Part shown: positions 50,474-58,481 of the stretch, one piece after another | Layout: each line of letters begins with the position of its first letter | Position numbering within the stretch: position 1 is the stretch's first letter | From: a candidate division KSB3 bacterium | GTDB lineage: Bacteria > Moduliflexota > Moduliflexia > Moduliflexales > Moduliflexaceae | Reading direction: 5' to 3' | Length of the DNA: 64,000 nucleotides | NCBI GenBank assembly: GCA_002748425.1 | Contig: PDSJ01000028.1 | Span: forward strand, 1-64,000 | Position numbers and translations under genes: made by a program | The notes under the pieces: model-generated | The model's input: only the letters and a program-made list of their open reading frames with translations | The model's database searches: none | What the model was told of the DNA's origin: nothing

Positions 50474-51805
50474 TTATGAATACACCTGTCCGCCGCTGTT
50501 GCGTAATACCCATTTCATCCAGCTTCGTGCCGTGTCAGCACGCCGTCTGGCGGTCGTGTCATTCAAGCTGGTATGACGTCGGATAATCTGGACGATTTCG
50601 GCATGGGGAAGATCCTGAACCGAAGGCTGCTGCTCGAAAAGAGGCATGTTTGCAGGAGCTGAGAGTAAGCGGTCGAGCATTTCCCGAAAACTTGGGCGCT
50701 TCAGGAGCTGTGTGATCAGCAGCCTTGTCCTGCCGCTCCTGAACGGCGTCTGTACAAATTCTCTGCCCAAATCTGTGAGTTCGATATGCCGATCTCTCCT
50801 CGTTAAAAAGGCAAGATAGGCAGCCGCGTTGAGGTAATAATCCCCTTGGCGTTCATCGAAGTCGAAATACTCTGCCAGCTCAGTTTTGCTCTGAATCCCG
50901 GAGTGGATTTGCAGAATAACGTCAACGACCTTATCCAGATCGTCCGCCTGGGGATATGGGCTGCCGGTCTGTTCGTCCTCACGCGGAATCTCCCGCAGTA
51001 ATGCCAAAAGATTAAGGCCGCTGCCGGGGTCTTCATTCAGCGTGTAATTCGTGCTCTTGACGATGCGCAGGTCGCCGAAAGTCGTGCTGAACTGAAATTG
51101 TAAGAGATAGTATTGACCATTGGAATAGATCAACAGCACTGGAATCACGGCTTTGTCGGTCTTTTGCGACCATTCAAGCCAGGGATACAAGAGCTGACGG
51201 ATATGAAAGTCGTCGCGCTTGCCGACTTTTGCTTCAAAAAGATAGAGGCCGTCAGGACTCTCATAGCCGGCATCTACTTCGATCTGGACTCCTGCAACGT
51301 TCACGGATTCTTTACTTACAGGCAGTCCAAACGAAAAATTACCTGAACGCAAGCGTCCACGAATCGTGAGCGTGAGCTGTTCATCTTGCAGGAAATGTTG
51401 AAGCAAACCAGCCGTAAATGCAAAATCGAGCGCCTGCGATTCGCTGAATTGCTGGTTTGAAGGGAAACTGTCGAGGCGTCGTAAATCGATTTTCGGAGCA
51501 TAGCATTCGCAGGGAATCGACTCAAGGCAGTCGTCAAGACAGAAATAGCTTTTATGATCCGGATCGTGGAAGATGACATAACGGCCATTTGCCACTGGAA
51601 AGATCGACAGCGCGTGTTGCCTGAAAATCGCCGGGCGCGAATGCAGCGTGTCCTGCTTCGCCATCAGGCGCGGCTCGCGGTGGCCGGCGCGCCTAAGCGT
51701 ATCAGCGCTGATATAGACATGGCCGCAGCATTCGATCTGCCTTAAGAGCTGAGAATGGTCGAACACGGCCTGCCAGGCGCGATCGTTTTTGGACTGTTTG
51801 CTCAT
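50474..51805 (-). CDS. Type II restriction endonuclease-like protein
   Basis: A 443-residue protein directly downstream of a D12-class DNA adenine methyltransferase. A central PD-(D/E)xK site is visible in VQIEVDAGYESPDG and LYLFEAKVGKRDDFHIRQLLYPW. The C-terminal third looks like a winged helix (LTRRDRHIELTDLGREFVQTP). Length and layout match type II enzymes with an N-terminal DNA-reading region. The ATG at 51805 (MSKQSKNDRAW) is preferred over a GTG at 51844 that would add 13 residues. It would cut the site protected by the adjacent methylase; the recognition sequence is not evident. Confidence 0.78.
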   Translation of the reverse strand: MSKQSKNDRAWQAVFDHSQLLRQIECCGHVYISADTLRRAGHREPRLMAKQDTLHSRPAIFRQHALSIFPVANGRYVIFHDPDHKSYFCLDDCLESIPCECYAPKIDLRRLDSFPSNQQFSESQALDFAFTAGLLQHFLQDEQLTLTIRGRLRSGNFSFGLPVSKESVNVAGVQIEVDAGYESPDGLYLFEAKVGKRDDFHIRQLLYPWLEWSQKTDKAVIPVLLIYSNGQYYLLQFQFSTTFGDLRIVKSTNYTLNEDPGSGLNLLALLREIPREDEQTGSPYPQADDLDKVVDVILQIHSGIQSKTELAEYFDFDERQGDYYLNAAAYLAFLTRRDRHIELTDLGREFVQTPFRSGRTRLLITQLLKRPSFREMLDRLLSAPANMPLFEQQPSVQDLPHAEIVQIIRRHTSLNDTTARRRADTARSWMKWVLRNSGGQVYS

Positions 51806-51846
51806 GACTGCGCTCGCTTCTCTGGTTCCTGCTGACGGGTTCACGG

Positions 51847-52806
51847 TCAGCGTGAATAATTCAGGACAAGCAGTTCTGTAATCTGACCGCGTTTCTGAGG
51901 ATTGGAATTGATCGCGCGACTGGCATTGACCCGTTTTATCTCAAACCCGTTATACAAGTCGTCGAAAAAATAATCGTCGGCCTTTTCATTCTGGGGATCG
52001 GAATTACTGAGCATGAGCTTTGCGCGAGAATTCTGAGCCAGATGCCGATAATAGTTCCCCAGCCGACGCTGATCATCGTCTCCGAAGACCTGTCCAGCGT
52101 ATGAGGTAAAGCGCGAGGTTTTACTGATCGGCCGATAAGGGGGATCGAAGTAGACAAAGCTGTCATCAGTGAGCACGTCCTGGCTGGCCGTAAAGTCCCC
52201 GACGCGAACCTCGGCGATTTGTAACAGTTCGGAGACCCGTGTGAGATTGTCAGGATTTACGAGACAAGGGTGTGTGTATTTGCCGTAAGGGACGTTGAAC
52301 TCGCCCTTGCTGTTGACGCGGAACAGCCCGTTATAACAGGTTTTGTTCAGAAAAAGCATTTGGGCTGCTGCGTGAACCCTGGCAGTGGACTGAGTGTGAT
52401 CGTCGAGATGATGATGTCCGTTGTTGTATTGATGGCGGATCTGATAATAGAATTCCTTGCGTGCTGGTTCCTGACGGCTCAGATAGCGTTCGGACAAGTC
52501 ACTGAGAGCTTCGATCAGCGCATCAGGAGACTCTTTGATGACGTGATACGCCAGAATCAGCTGTGCGTTAATGTCGAAAAGATAAGCCTTCTGAAGCGCA
52601 GGAAAGCGCTGGGCCACGTCGAGAAAGACTGCACCGGCGCCCAGAAACGGTTCAATATACCGGGTGATCTCTCCGGTCTGGAGTGCCTGTGGATAGTAGG
52701 AGCGGAATTGGGGCAGCAGCCGTCCCTTCCCACCGGCCCATTTCAGAAAAGGCTTAGCCTTCATCGTCGTGTTCTTCCCAACGCCTTTCAGGGGACTTCT
52801 CTTCAT
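51847..52806 (-). CDS. Dam-type (D12 class) DNA adenine N6-methyltransferase
   Basis: A 319-residue methylase. The SAM motif is FLKWAGGKGRLL and YIEPFLGAGAVFLDVA; the catalytic motif is FVYFDPPYRPIS. LFLNKTCYNGLFRVNSKGEFNVPYG is the conserved D12 block. The segment order is that of the alpha (Dam/DpnM) group. A minus-strand promoter (TTGACA at 52841-52846, TAGAAA at 52817-52822) lies so close that the ATG at 52806 would be nearly leaderless; the true start may be 52764 (MKAKPFLKW), which fits Dam N-termini. It precedes the nuclease gene, so methylation is made first. Confidence 0.92.
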   Translation of the reverse strand: MKRSPLKGVGKNTTMKAKPFLKWAGGKGRLLPQFRSYYPQALQTGEITRYIEPFLGAGAVFLDVAQRFPALQKAYLFDINAQLILAYHVIKESPDALIEALSDLSERYLSRQEPARKEFYYQIRHQYNNGHHHLDDHTQSTARVHAAAQMLFLNKTCYNGLFRVNSKGEFNVPYGKYTHPCLVNPDNLTRVSELLQIAEVRVGDFTASQDVLTDDSFVYFDPPYRPISKTSRFTSYAGQVFGDDDQRRLGNYYRHLAQNSRAKLMLSNSDPQNEKADDYFFDDLYNGFEIKRVNASRAINSNPQKRGQITELLVLNYSR

Positions 52807-52816
52807 AGTATACTCG

Positions 52817-52846
52817 TTTCTATTTTGAGAGGGAGATTACTGTCAA
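52817..52846 (-). promoter_or_regulatory. Promoter of the restriction-modification genes
   Basis: Minus-strand TTGACA (52841-52846), an 18-base spacer and TAGAAA (52817-52822). Transcription would begin around the annotated ATG of the methylase. Confidence 0.45.
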
Positions 52847-53090
52847 GAGTTTAATGGCTTGAAGATCCTGACCGCAGGATGCCGGTGGAATTCTTGCTGC
52901 CTGTCCGTGAGCCTGAAAAGAGTTTGACCTGTGCCGCCTGATAAAACACTTGACAGAAAAAACGATCGCGATCTTTTCTTTGTCCATCTACAAGGTTCAT
53001 ACTGGTGACATTCAGGCTGCATTAACACCCTGAGAAGAGAGAGATTACGCCCTGTTGCCGTAAATCTGAAAAAAAGCAGTGGAGACGCGA

Positions 53091-55178
53091 GTGATTCAGA
53101 CGATTCCAGTCAGTTGTAATAAGGATTGTGGAGGCGATTGCCCTCTGCTTGCTCACATTCATGATGGAACACTCATCAAGGTGACAAACAATCCGGCCGG
53201 AATGCCGTACATGAAAGGATGCGCACGCGGCCTGATGATTCGGGAAGTTTTGGAATCACCAGATCGTCTGCTCAACCCTCTGATTCGTACCGGTGAACGA
53301 GGCGAGGGAAAATTCCGTGAGGTCGGCTGGGATGAAGGGGTGGCGTATGTGGCGCAGAACATTTCTGAAATTATCATGAAATTCGGCGCTGAAAGCATCA
53401 TGCGCCTCGGCGGTTCAGGGTCCTGCCGGGGAGCACTTCATAATACCGGCCTGCTCACTGCCAGATTTCTCAGCTTGCTTGGCGCTTATACCGAGACCTC
53501 CGGAAACTATAGCTCGGCAGCGGAATCCTTTGCGCTGTCGTATATCTTCGGCACGAAATATTACGGTATCGATCCCGCTACTCTGCTGCACAGTCAATGC
53601 GTCATCCTGTGGGGAGCCAATATTCTCGATACTGTCTTCGGATGCGAGTTCCCACAGTACCTGCGCGAAGTCAAAAAACAAGGGATTCCAATAATCGTGA
53701 TCGATCCGCGCAGGACCAGGACCGTCGAACAGTTGGCAACGAGATGGATTCACGTGTTACCTGGAACAGATGCAGTTCTGATGGCGGCGGTGCTTTATGC
53801 GCTACTCGCTGCCGATGCCGTTGATCGAAAGTTTCTCGATCGCTATACCAGCGGTTTCCACGAGGTCGAAGCCTATATTCTTGGGCAGGACGATGGAATC
53901 CCGAAAACGCCGGAATGGGCTGAAGCGATCTGTCATACGCCTGCTCATGACATCCTTGCGCTCGCGGAAATGTACGGCAGGCACAGACCAGCGGCTTTGA
54001 TTCCAGGCCTCTCGATTCAGCGAACCGTCGGCGGAGAAGAATCGGCCCGGATGGCGGTTGTCCTGCAAGCAGCAACAGGGAATATCGGCGTTCCCGGAGG
54101 CTCATCCGGCGGTAACATCTGGGGCAGGCTCCCCAATCCGCGCTGCGGCTCTATCGATCCATTGAGCACTAAGGAAAGACCGGCAGTTGCAGTCTATCAA
54201 TGGCCTGATGCCGTCCTTGAAGGACGATCCGGGGGATTTCCAAGCGAGATCCGCTTGCTTTATAATGTTGGAGGCAATTTTCTTTCCCAAGGCAGTGATA
54301 TCCGTAAAAATATCCGGGCATTTTCCAAGGTGGATTTCGTGGTGTCCCATGATGCATTTATGACTCCGACCTGCCAATGGTCTGATGTAATATTTCCGGT
54401 CACGACCTTCCTGGAACGAGCGGACATCATCTTCCCTGCCGGAAACTATTTATTGTTCTCTCATCAGGCGCTTCAGCCGCCGCCAAACGTTAAAGATGAC
54501 TATGAGATTTTTCGTCTCCTGTCATCAGCTCTTGGATGTGAAGAACGCTTTTCCGAAGGGAAAAGCGCATCTCAGTGGATCGATGACTTTCTTGCGGAAT
54601 CAGAAATTGAAGATATTCCTGCATTTCGGGAATGCGGGATTTATATGGGAGACGATCAGCAGCGCATCGGCTTAGCGGAATTTTTTCGAGATCCGGGTGC
54701 GCATCCATTATCAACACCTTCGGGACGCATTGAATTAGCTGCTTCGACCTATGCTGAGACAGGTTTTCCTGCAGTGCCAAAAGCCCGACCCTTTCAGCCT
54801 TCTGCAAAGTATCCGCTCTGTTTGATTACGCCTCACGCCCGCTTTCGAGTCAACTCCCAGAACAGCAACATCGAATGGTTTCAAAAAAGAGAGGTTCAGG
54901 AACTCTGGATGAACCCTGACGATGCCTGCAAACGGGGTATCAGCCCGGGCGACCGGGTTTGCATCGAAAGTGCTGCAGGATCTATGGAAATTCAGGCCAA
55001 GATCACTGATTACATTATGCCGGGGGTGGTTTGTCTGAGCCAGGGGCAATGGCCGAAGCTCACGATCGACGACGTTGACAGGGCTGGTTCCGCCAATATA
55101 CTAACATCGTCAGAGCCGACACTTCCAAGTAAAGGCTCTCGCACTCACTCGGTCGGGGTGACGGTCCGGCCGCTATAA
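53091..55178 (+). CDS. Molybdopterin oxidoreductase (DMSO reductase family), cytosolic
   Basis: A 695-residue molybdenum/tungsten-bis-MGD enzyme. An N-terminal [4Fe-4S] site is formed by CNKDCGGDC and the later KGCARG (C-x3-C-x3-C-x26-C). The Mo region GNYSSAAESFAL resembles the Ser-ligand loop of DMSO reductase. IDPRRTRTVEQL, GNIGVPGGSSGG and the C-terminal molydopterin-binding domain (LITPHARFRVNSQNSN) are family blocks. There is no Tat signal, so it is cytoplasmic, unlike most respiratory members. The GTG at 53091 has GGAG seven bases upstream; another GTG at 53079 would add four residues. The substrate is unknown. It is followed at once by an ACT-domain gene. Confidence 0.9.
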   Translation: MIQTIPVSCNKDCGGDCPLLAHIHDGTLIKVTNNPAGMPYMKGCARGLMIREVLESPDRLLNPLIRTGERGEGKFREVGWDEGVAYVAQNISEIIMKFGAESIMRLGGSGSCRGALHNTGLLTARFLSLLGAYTETSGNYSSAAESFALSYIFGTKYYGIDPATLLHSQCVILWGANILDTVFGCEFPQYLREVKKQGIPIIVIDPRRTRTVEQLATRWIHVLPGTDAVLMAAVLYALLAADAVDRKFLDRYTSGFHEVEAYILGQDDGIPKTPEWAEAICHTPAHDILALAEMYGRHRPAALIPGLSIQRTVGGEESARMAVVLQAATGNIGVPGGSSGGNIWGRLPNPRCGSIDPLSTKERPAVAVYQWPDAVLEGRSGGFPSEIRLLYNVGGNFLSQGSDIRKNIRAFSKVDFVVSHDAFMTPTCQWSDVIFPVTTFLERADIIFPAGNYLLFSHQALQPPPNVKDDYEIFRLLSSALGCEERFSEGKSASQWIDDFLAESEIEDIPAFRECGIYMGDDQQRIGLAEFFRDPGAHPLSTPSGRIELAASTYAETGFPAVPKARPFQPSAKYPLCLITPHARFRVNSQNSNIEWFQKREVQELWMNPDDACKRGISPGDRVCIESAAGSMEIQAKITDYIMPGVVCLSQGQWPKLTIDDVDRAGSANILTSSEPTLPSKGSRTHSVGVTVRPL

Positions 55179-55206
55179 AAGGGTGCTGAACGGGGGAGAA
55201 CTCTTT

Positions 55207-55620
55207 ATGGCAGGTATCATAGAGTTGGAGACCTTATTAAAAACACTGTCACCGGAACTACAAGACGGTGAATTTGTCTTCTGCACGGTTGCCGGAGCGC
55301 TTTGCGACTATACACGCCTGAATCCAGTGGCAACGTTCGTAGAGAAGGAAGGCTTAACCTTGATTCTTCCTCTCGGGACTGCGGAAGAAGAGGGCCTGGC
55401 GTGGAACGGAACGTATCGCCAGATTACGTTAGGTGTGCATTCAAGCCTGGATGCAATCGGCTTGACAGCAGTTGTTTCAAAAAAACTGACATCACAGGGA
55501 ATCAGCGCGAATATTGTGGCTGCCTGTTATCACGATCATATTTTCGTTCAAAAAGAAAAGGCTGAGATCGCGCTGAATGCTTTGCGAGATCTTAGTGTGA
55601 CGCCATGCCAGAAAGAATAA
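55207..55620 (+). CDS. ACT-domain protein (DUF2241-like)
   Basis: A 137-residue small-molecule-binding protein. IELETLLKTLSPELQDGEFVFCTV and NPVATFVEKEGLTLILP fit the first ACT unit, and ITLGVHSSLDAIGLTAVVSKKLTSQGISANIVAACYHDHIFV (quoted here only as landmarks HSSLDAIGLTA and CYHDHIF) the second. The family is known for single ACT pairs near amino-acid genes. The start MAGIIELE has GGGGGAG upstream. It lies 28 bases after the molybdoenzyme and may sense its substrate or product. Confidence 0.82.
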   Translation: MAGIIELETLLKTLSPELQDGEFVFCTVAGALCDYTRLNPVATFVEKEGLTLILPLGTAEEEGLAWNGTYRQITLGVHSSLDAIGLTAVVSKKLTSQGISANIVAACYHDHIFVQKEKAEIALNALRDLSVTPCQKE

Positions 55621-55650
55621 AGAGTTCGACATCGCTATTCTGACCCTCAT

Positions 55651-55666
55651 AGAGGTTTTGACCTCT
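55651..55666. terminator. Short hairpin between convergent genes
   Basis: AGAGGT-TTTG-ACCTCT followed by TTCC lies between the convergent ACT-domain and phosphopantetheinyl transferase genes. It is only six pairs long, so it is a weak candidate for a bidirectional terminator. Confidence 0.4.
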
Positions 55667-55674
55667 TTCCGGCA

Positions 55675-56427
55675 TTATGACCACTGCCGGCATTCCAGTT
55701 TCCAGGCACCGCCTTCTGCGACCAGCGCCGCAATATAGTCCTGATCGGGCGTGAGAGCCTGCATCACCCAGCGCGATGCCTGAGCGGGATCATCGCGAGT
55801 CGCCAGGACTTGTGCAGGTTCTCCTGGTCTCAGAGTGACGTCGAAGGTGTGCAGGGGGAGCGATAAGCCTCTGCCTCTGGCCTTGATATAGGCTTCCTTA
55901 CGGGTCCAGCAATTGAAAAAGCCTGTCGCTTTCTGCGATTCGGGCAACGCGAGCAGGCTGTGATTTTCATAATGAGAAAAATATCGTGCAGCGATCTGTT
56001 CCATCTCGCCGACACGGCGGTGAATCCATTCGATGTCGATTCCAAGCTGCCGGTGCAGAGCCATAGCGTAAAGCACCCGTTCTCCGGAATGGGAAAGGTT
56101 AAACTGAAGATGCTCGGGATTGTTTTCTGGAATTAACGCGGGTTTGCCGTACTGGTTGTAACTGAACGTGAGTTTTTCGGGGTCGTTTTTCAAATATCGA
56201 GCGAGCAAAAGACGCAGTATGCCATGCGCGACAATATACTGTCGCTGAAGCCTGGGGAGGCGAAAAGCTCTGGCACGATCTTGTTCGTCTGGATCAAGGA
56301 GGCGGTAAAGCCGCTCCTGTTCTTCCGGCGAGGCATCAAGTGACGCCTGCCAGATGTGTATTTCATGCGCTGTAAGCCTATACGATGCCCCTGATGCCGA
56401 GGGCCATGGCGGTGTAAACGTTATCAT
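55675..56427 (-). CDS. 4'-phosphopantetheinyl transferase, Sfp type
   Basis: A 250-residue transferase that attaches phosphopantetheine from CoA to Ser of ACP domains. The family motifs are FNLSHSGERVLYAMA, LGIDIEWI and FFNCWTRKEAYIKARGRGL, holding the Mg-binding Asp/Glu and catalytic Lys. The Sfp class acts on secondary-metabolism carriers. The start at 56427 (MITFTPPW) follows AGGAAG; an ATG at 56451 is possible. It is divergent from pfaD, and it is the expected partner (PfaE role) for the two ACPs of the PfaA-like enzyme. Confidence 0.92.
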   Translation of the reverse strand: MITFTPPWPSASGASYRLTAHEIHIWQASLDASPEEQERLYRLLDPDEQDRARAFRLPRLQRQYIVAHGILRLLLARYLKNDPEKLTFSYNQYGKPALIPENNPEHLQFNLSHSGERVLYAMALHRQLGIDIEWIHRRVGEMEQIAARYFSHYENHSLLALPESQKATGFFNCWTRKEAYIKARGRGLSLPLHTFDVTLRPGEPAQVLATRDDPAQASRWVMQALTPDQDYIAALVAEGGAWKLECRQWS

Positions 56428-56503
56428 GGCGAGACTCTTCCTGCAGTTCATGCGCGTTTGTCAATGATTTCCCAGCATTATCTCTTCAAAACTGCTTTTT
56501 TCC

Positions 56504-56531
56504 TTGACAGGCTCTTCCGCTTTTTTATCGT
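56504..56531 (+). promoter_or_regulatory. Candidate promoter for pfaD
   Basis: TTGACA (56504-56509), a 16-base spacer, and TATCGT (56526-56531). A TATAAT at 56602-56607 with TTGTAG 18 bases earlier is a second choice nearer to the gene. Confidence 0.4.
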
Positions 56532-56706
56532 ACATGAAGCGGATTCGCACAACAAGTGCTTGAGCGATCGCTGAATCTTGTAGAAATATCACGTATTGTT
56601 TTATAATATAGTATCTGGAGTATTGGACGAGAATATGTTTTCGTGATGGAAGGAATCTTCCGTGTTTGCCTGCGGGTACACGATTTTCTCGTTTGTATCG
56701 TGACGT

Positions 56707-58350
56707 ATGACAGTCGCTGCTGAACTGCCTCCTTCAGGCTGGTGGACATCTGATGGGACGCCTCCGGCTGCTGAAGCCGCTAAACTGAAAGAGTGTGTGT
56801 ATCGCCTCAAAGATCCAGTCTATCTGCTGAAGTCCCAGAGCGGATATGCGGTTGCCTGCGATGGGCAGGTACAGTTAGGCGGGGGGAAACGCTCGGCTGA
56901 AAGCTGGCCGCTCGTGGCCTGTGCCCTGCCACTACCGTTGAGACATCTCGGAGATGCGGCTTTTCTTGATGAATATGGGATGCAATATCCTTATCTTGCC
57001 GGCGCAATGGCTCACGGCATCAGCTCGGCTGAGATGGTCGAGGCCATGGGCAGAAACGGTATGATGGGCTTTTTCGGCTCAGCCGGAATGTCTCTGCAGG
57101 CTGTTGAAGCGACGATTGAGCGCCTCTCTGACAATCTGGGCGAACGCCCTTACGGCTGCAATCTCATCCACAGTCCAGGCGAGCCTGGTCTGGAAGAGGC
57201 CCTTGTTGACGTATATCTGCGCAAGGGGCTGCGTCTGCTTTCAGCGTCGGCATATTTGGCGTTGACTCTTCCGTTGGTCCGTTACCGTGTTCATGGGATT
57301 TATCGTGATGCCTCAGGGCGGATCGTGACACCGAATCATGTGTTTGCCAAAGTCTCCCGCACTGAATTGGCATCGCAATTTTTTTCTCCACCTCCGGAAC
57401 GTTTCCTGCGGCAGCTCGTTGAAAGAGGGGATATCACCGAAGAGCAGGCAAAGCTGGCAGAACACATCCCGATGGCTCAAAATTTGACAGCCGAAGCAGA
57501 TTCCGGCGGACATACCGACAATCGACCGGCCATGGCCTTGATTCCGACCATGCTCGCCCTGCGGGATCGGATGCAGGCTCGCTATAACTATCATCAGGAA
57601 TTGCGCGTGGGGGCAGCGGGCGGCATTGCTACGCCGGCTTCGACTGCTGCTGCGTTTGCTATGGGCGCTGCGTATGTGATGACCGGCTCTGTGAATCAGG
57701 CCTGCCGTGAATCAGGAAGCTCAGACATCGTACGCAGAATGCTCGCCGACGCTCAACAGGCTGATATTGTGATGGCGCCTGCCGCCGATATGTTTGAAAT
57801 GGGCGTGAAAGTGCAGGTGCTCAAACGCGGCACTATGTTTGCGATGCGGGCTGCAAAACTGTACAATTTGTATAGGACGTATGCAACGCTCGATGACATT
57901 CCCCTGAATGAGCGAACAATCCTCGAACAGAAATTTTTTCGCAAGCCGCTTGAGATGGTGTGGGAAGAGACACGAGAATTCTTTCTTGAGCGAGGTCCGG
58001 CTCAGCTTGAGCGGGCTGAACGCGATCCAGGATATAAAATGGCCCTCGTGTTCCGTTCCTATTTAGGACAGGCGTCTCATTGGGCCAATCGAGGTGAAAC
58101 CTCGCGTAAGATCGATTTTCAGATTTGGTGCGGTCCGGCAATGGGCGCGTTCAACGAATGGACAAAAGGCACGTTTTTGGAAGATCCTGCCAATCGCCGT
58201 GTAGTGACAGTGGCGCTGAATTTACTCTACGGAGCAGGTATTGTGACCAGGCTGAACAGCTTGCGTATGCAAGGCGCCCGCCTCGCTGTCAATCTCTGGA
58301 ATGTCGAGCCACTCCCCCAGGAAGAGCTGTTAACACGGATAGCAGCGTAG
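56707..58350 (+). CDS. pfaD: PfaD-family trans-acting enoyl reductase
   Basis: A 547-residue FMN-dependent enoyl reductase that works in trans with PUFA-type synthases. LAGAMAHGISSAEMVEAMG, the segment EADSGGHTDNRPA and the FMN phosphate site VGAAGGIATPASTAAAFAMGA with AAYVMTGSVNQA fit the 2-nitropropane dioxygenase-like barrel. The C-terminal RSYLGQASHWANRGE and CGPAMGAFNEWTKGTFLE are PfaD-specific. The N-terminal region (1-60) is a short domain of unknown role. It precedes the PfaA-like gene by 131 bases. No ribosome binding site is evident at the ATG. Confidence 0.93.
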   Translation: MTVAAELPPSGWWTSDGTPPAAEAAKLKECVYRLKDPVYLLKSQSGYAVACDGQVQLGGGKRSAESWPLVACALPLPLRHLGDAAFLDEYGMQYPYLAGAMAHGISSAEMVEAMGRNGMMGFFGSAGMSLQAVEATIERLSDNLGERPYGCNLIHSPGEPGLEEALVDVYLRKGLRLLSASAYLALTLPLVRYRVHGIYRDASGRIVTPNHVFAKVSRTELASQFFSPPPERFLRQLVERGDITEEQAKLAEHIPMAQNLTAEADSGGHTDNRPAMALIPTMLALRDRMQARYNYHQELRVGAAGGIATPASTAAAFAMGAAYVMTGSVNQACRESGSSDIVRRMLADAQQADIVMAPAADMFEMGVKVQVLKRGTMFAMRAAKLYNLYRTYATLDDIPLNERTILEQKFFRKPLEMVWEETREFFLERGPAQLERAERDPGYKMALVFRSYLGQASHWANRGETSRKIDFQIWCGPAMGAFNEWTKGTFLEDPANRRVVTVALNLLYGAGIVTRLNSLRMQGARLAVNLWNVEPLPQEELLTRIAA

Positions 58351-58406
58351 GGAAAGCTCGGGAAGCATCTCGAGAGTGACGGATGTGAAGAGAGACTAAC
58401 ATAATA

Positions 58407-58437
58407 TTGACAAGACAGCTCGTCGTTTCGTTATGAT
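58407..58437 (+). promoter_or_regulatory. Candidate promoter ahead of the PfaA-like gene
   Basis: TTGACA at 58407-58412 and TATGAT at 58432-58437, with a long 19-base spacer. It would allow separate control of the synthase. Confidence 0.4.
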
Positions 58438-58481
58438 GCAGAGTTCCAGGCATCAAAATGGAAAAGAGGAGAACTGATAGA

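Noticed and set aside
52960..52975. Palindrome CGATCGCGATC-type sequence near the molybdoenzyme as an operator
   Set aside because: GATC/CGATCG-rich words are common throughout the window, so this short palindrome is not informative.
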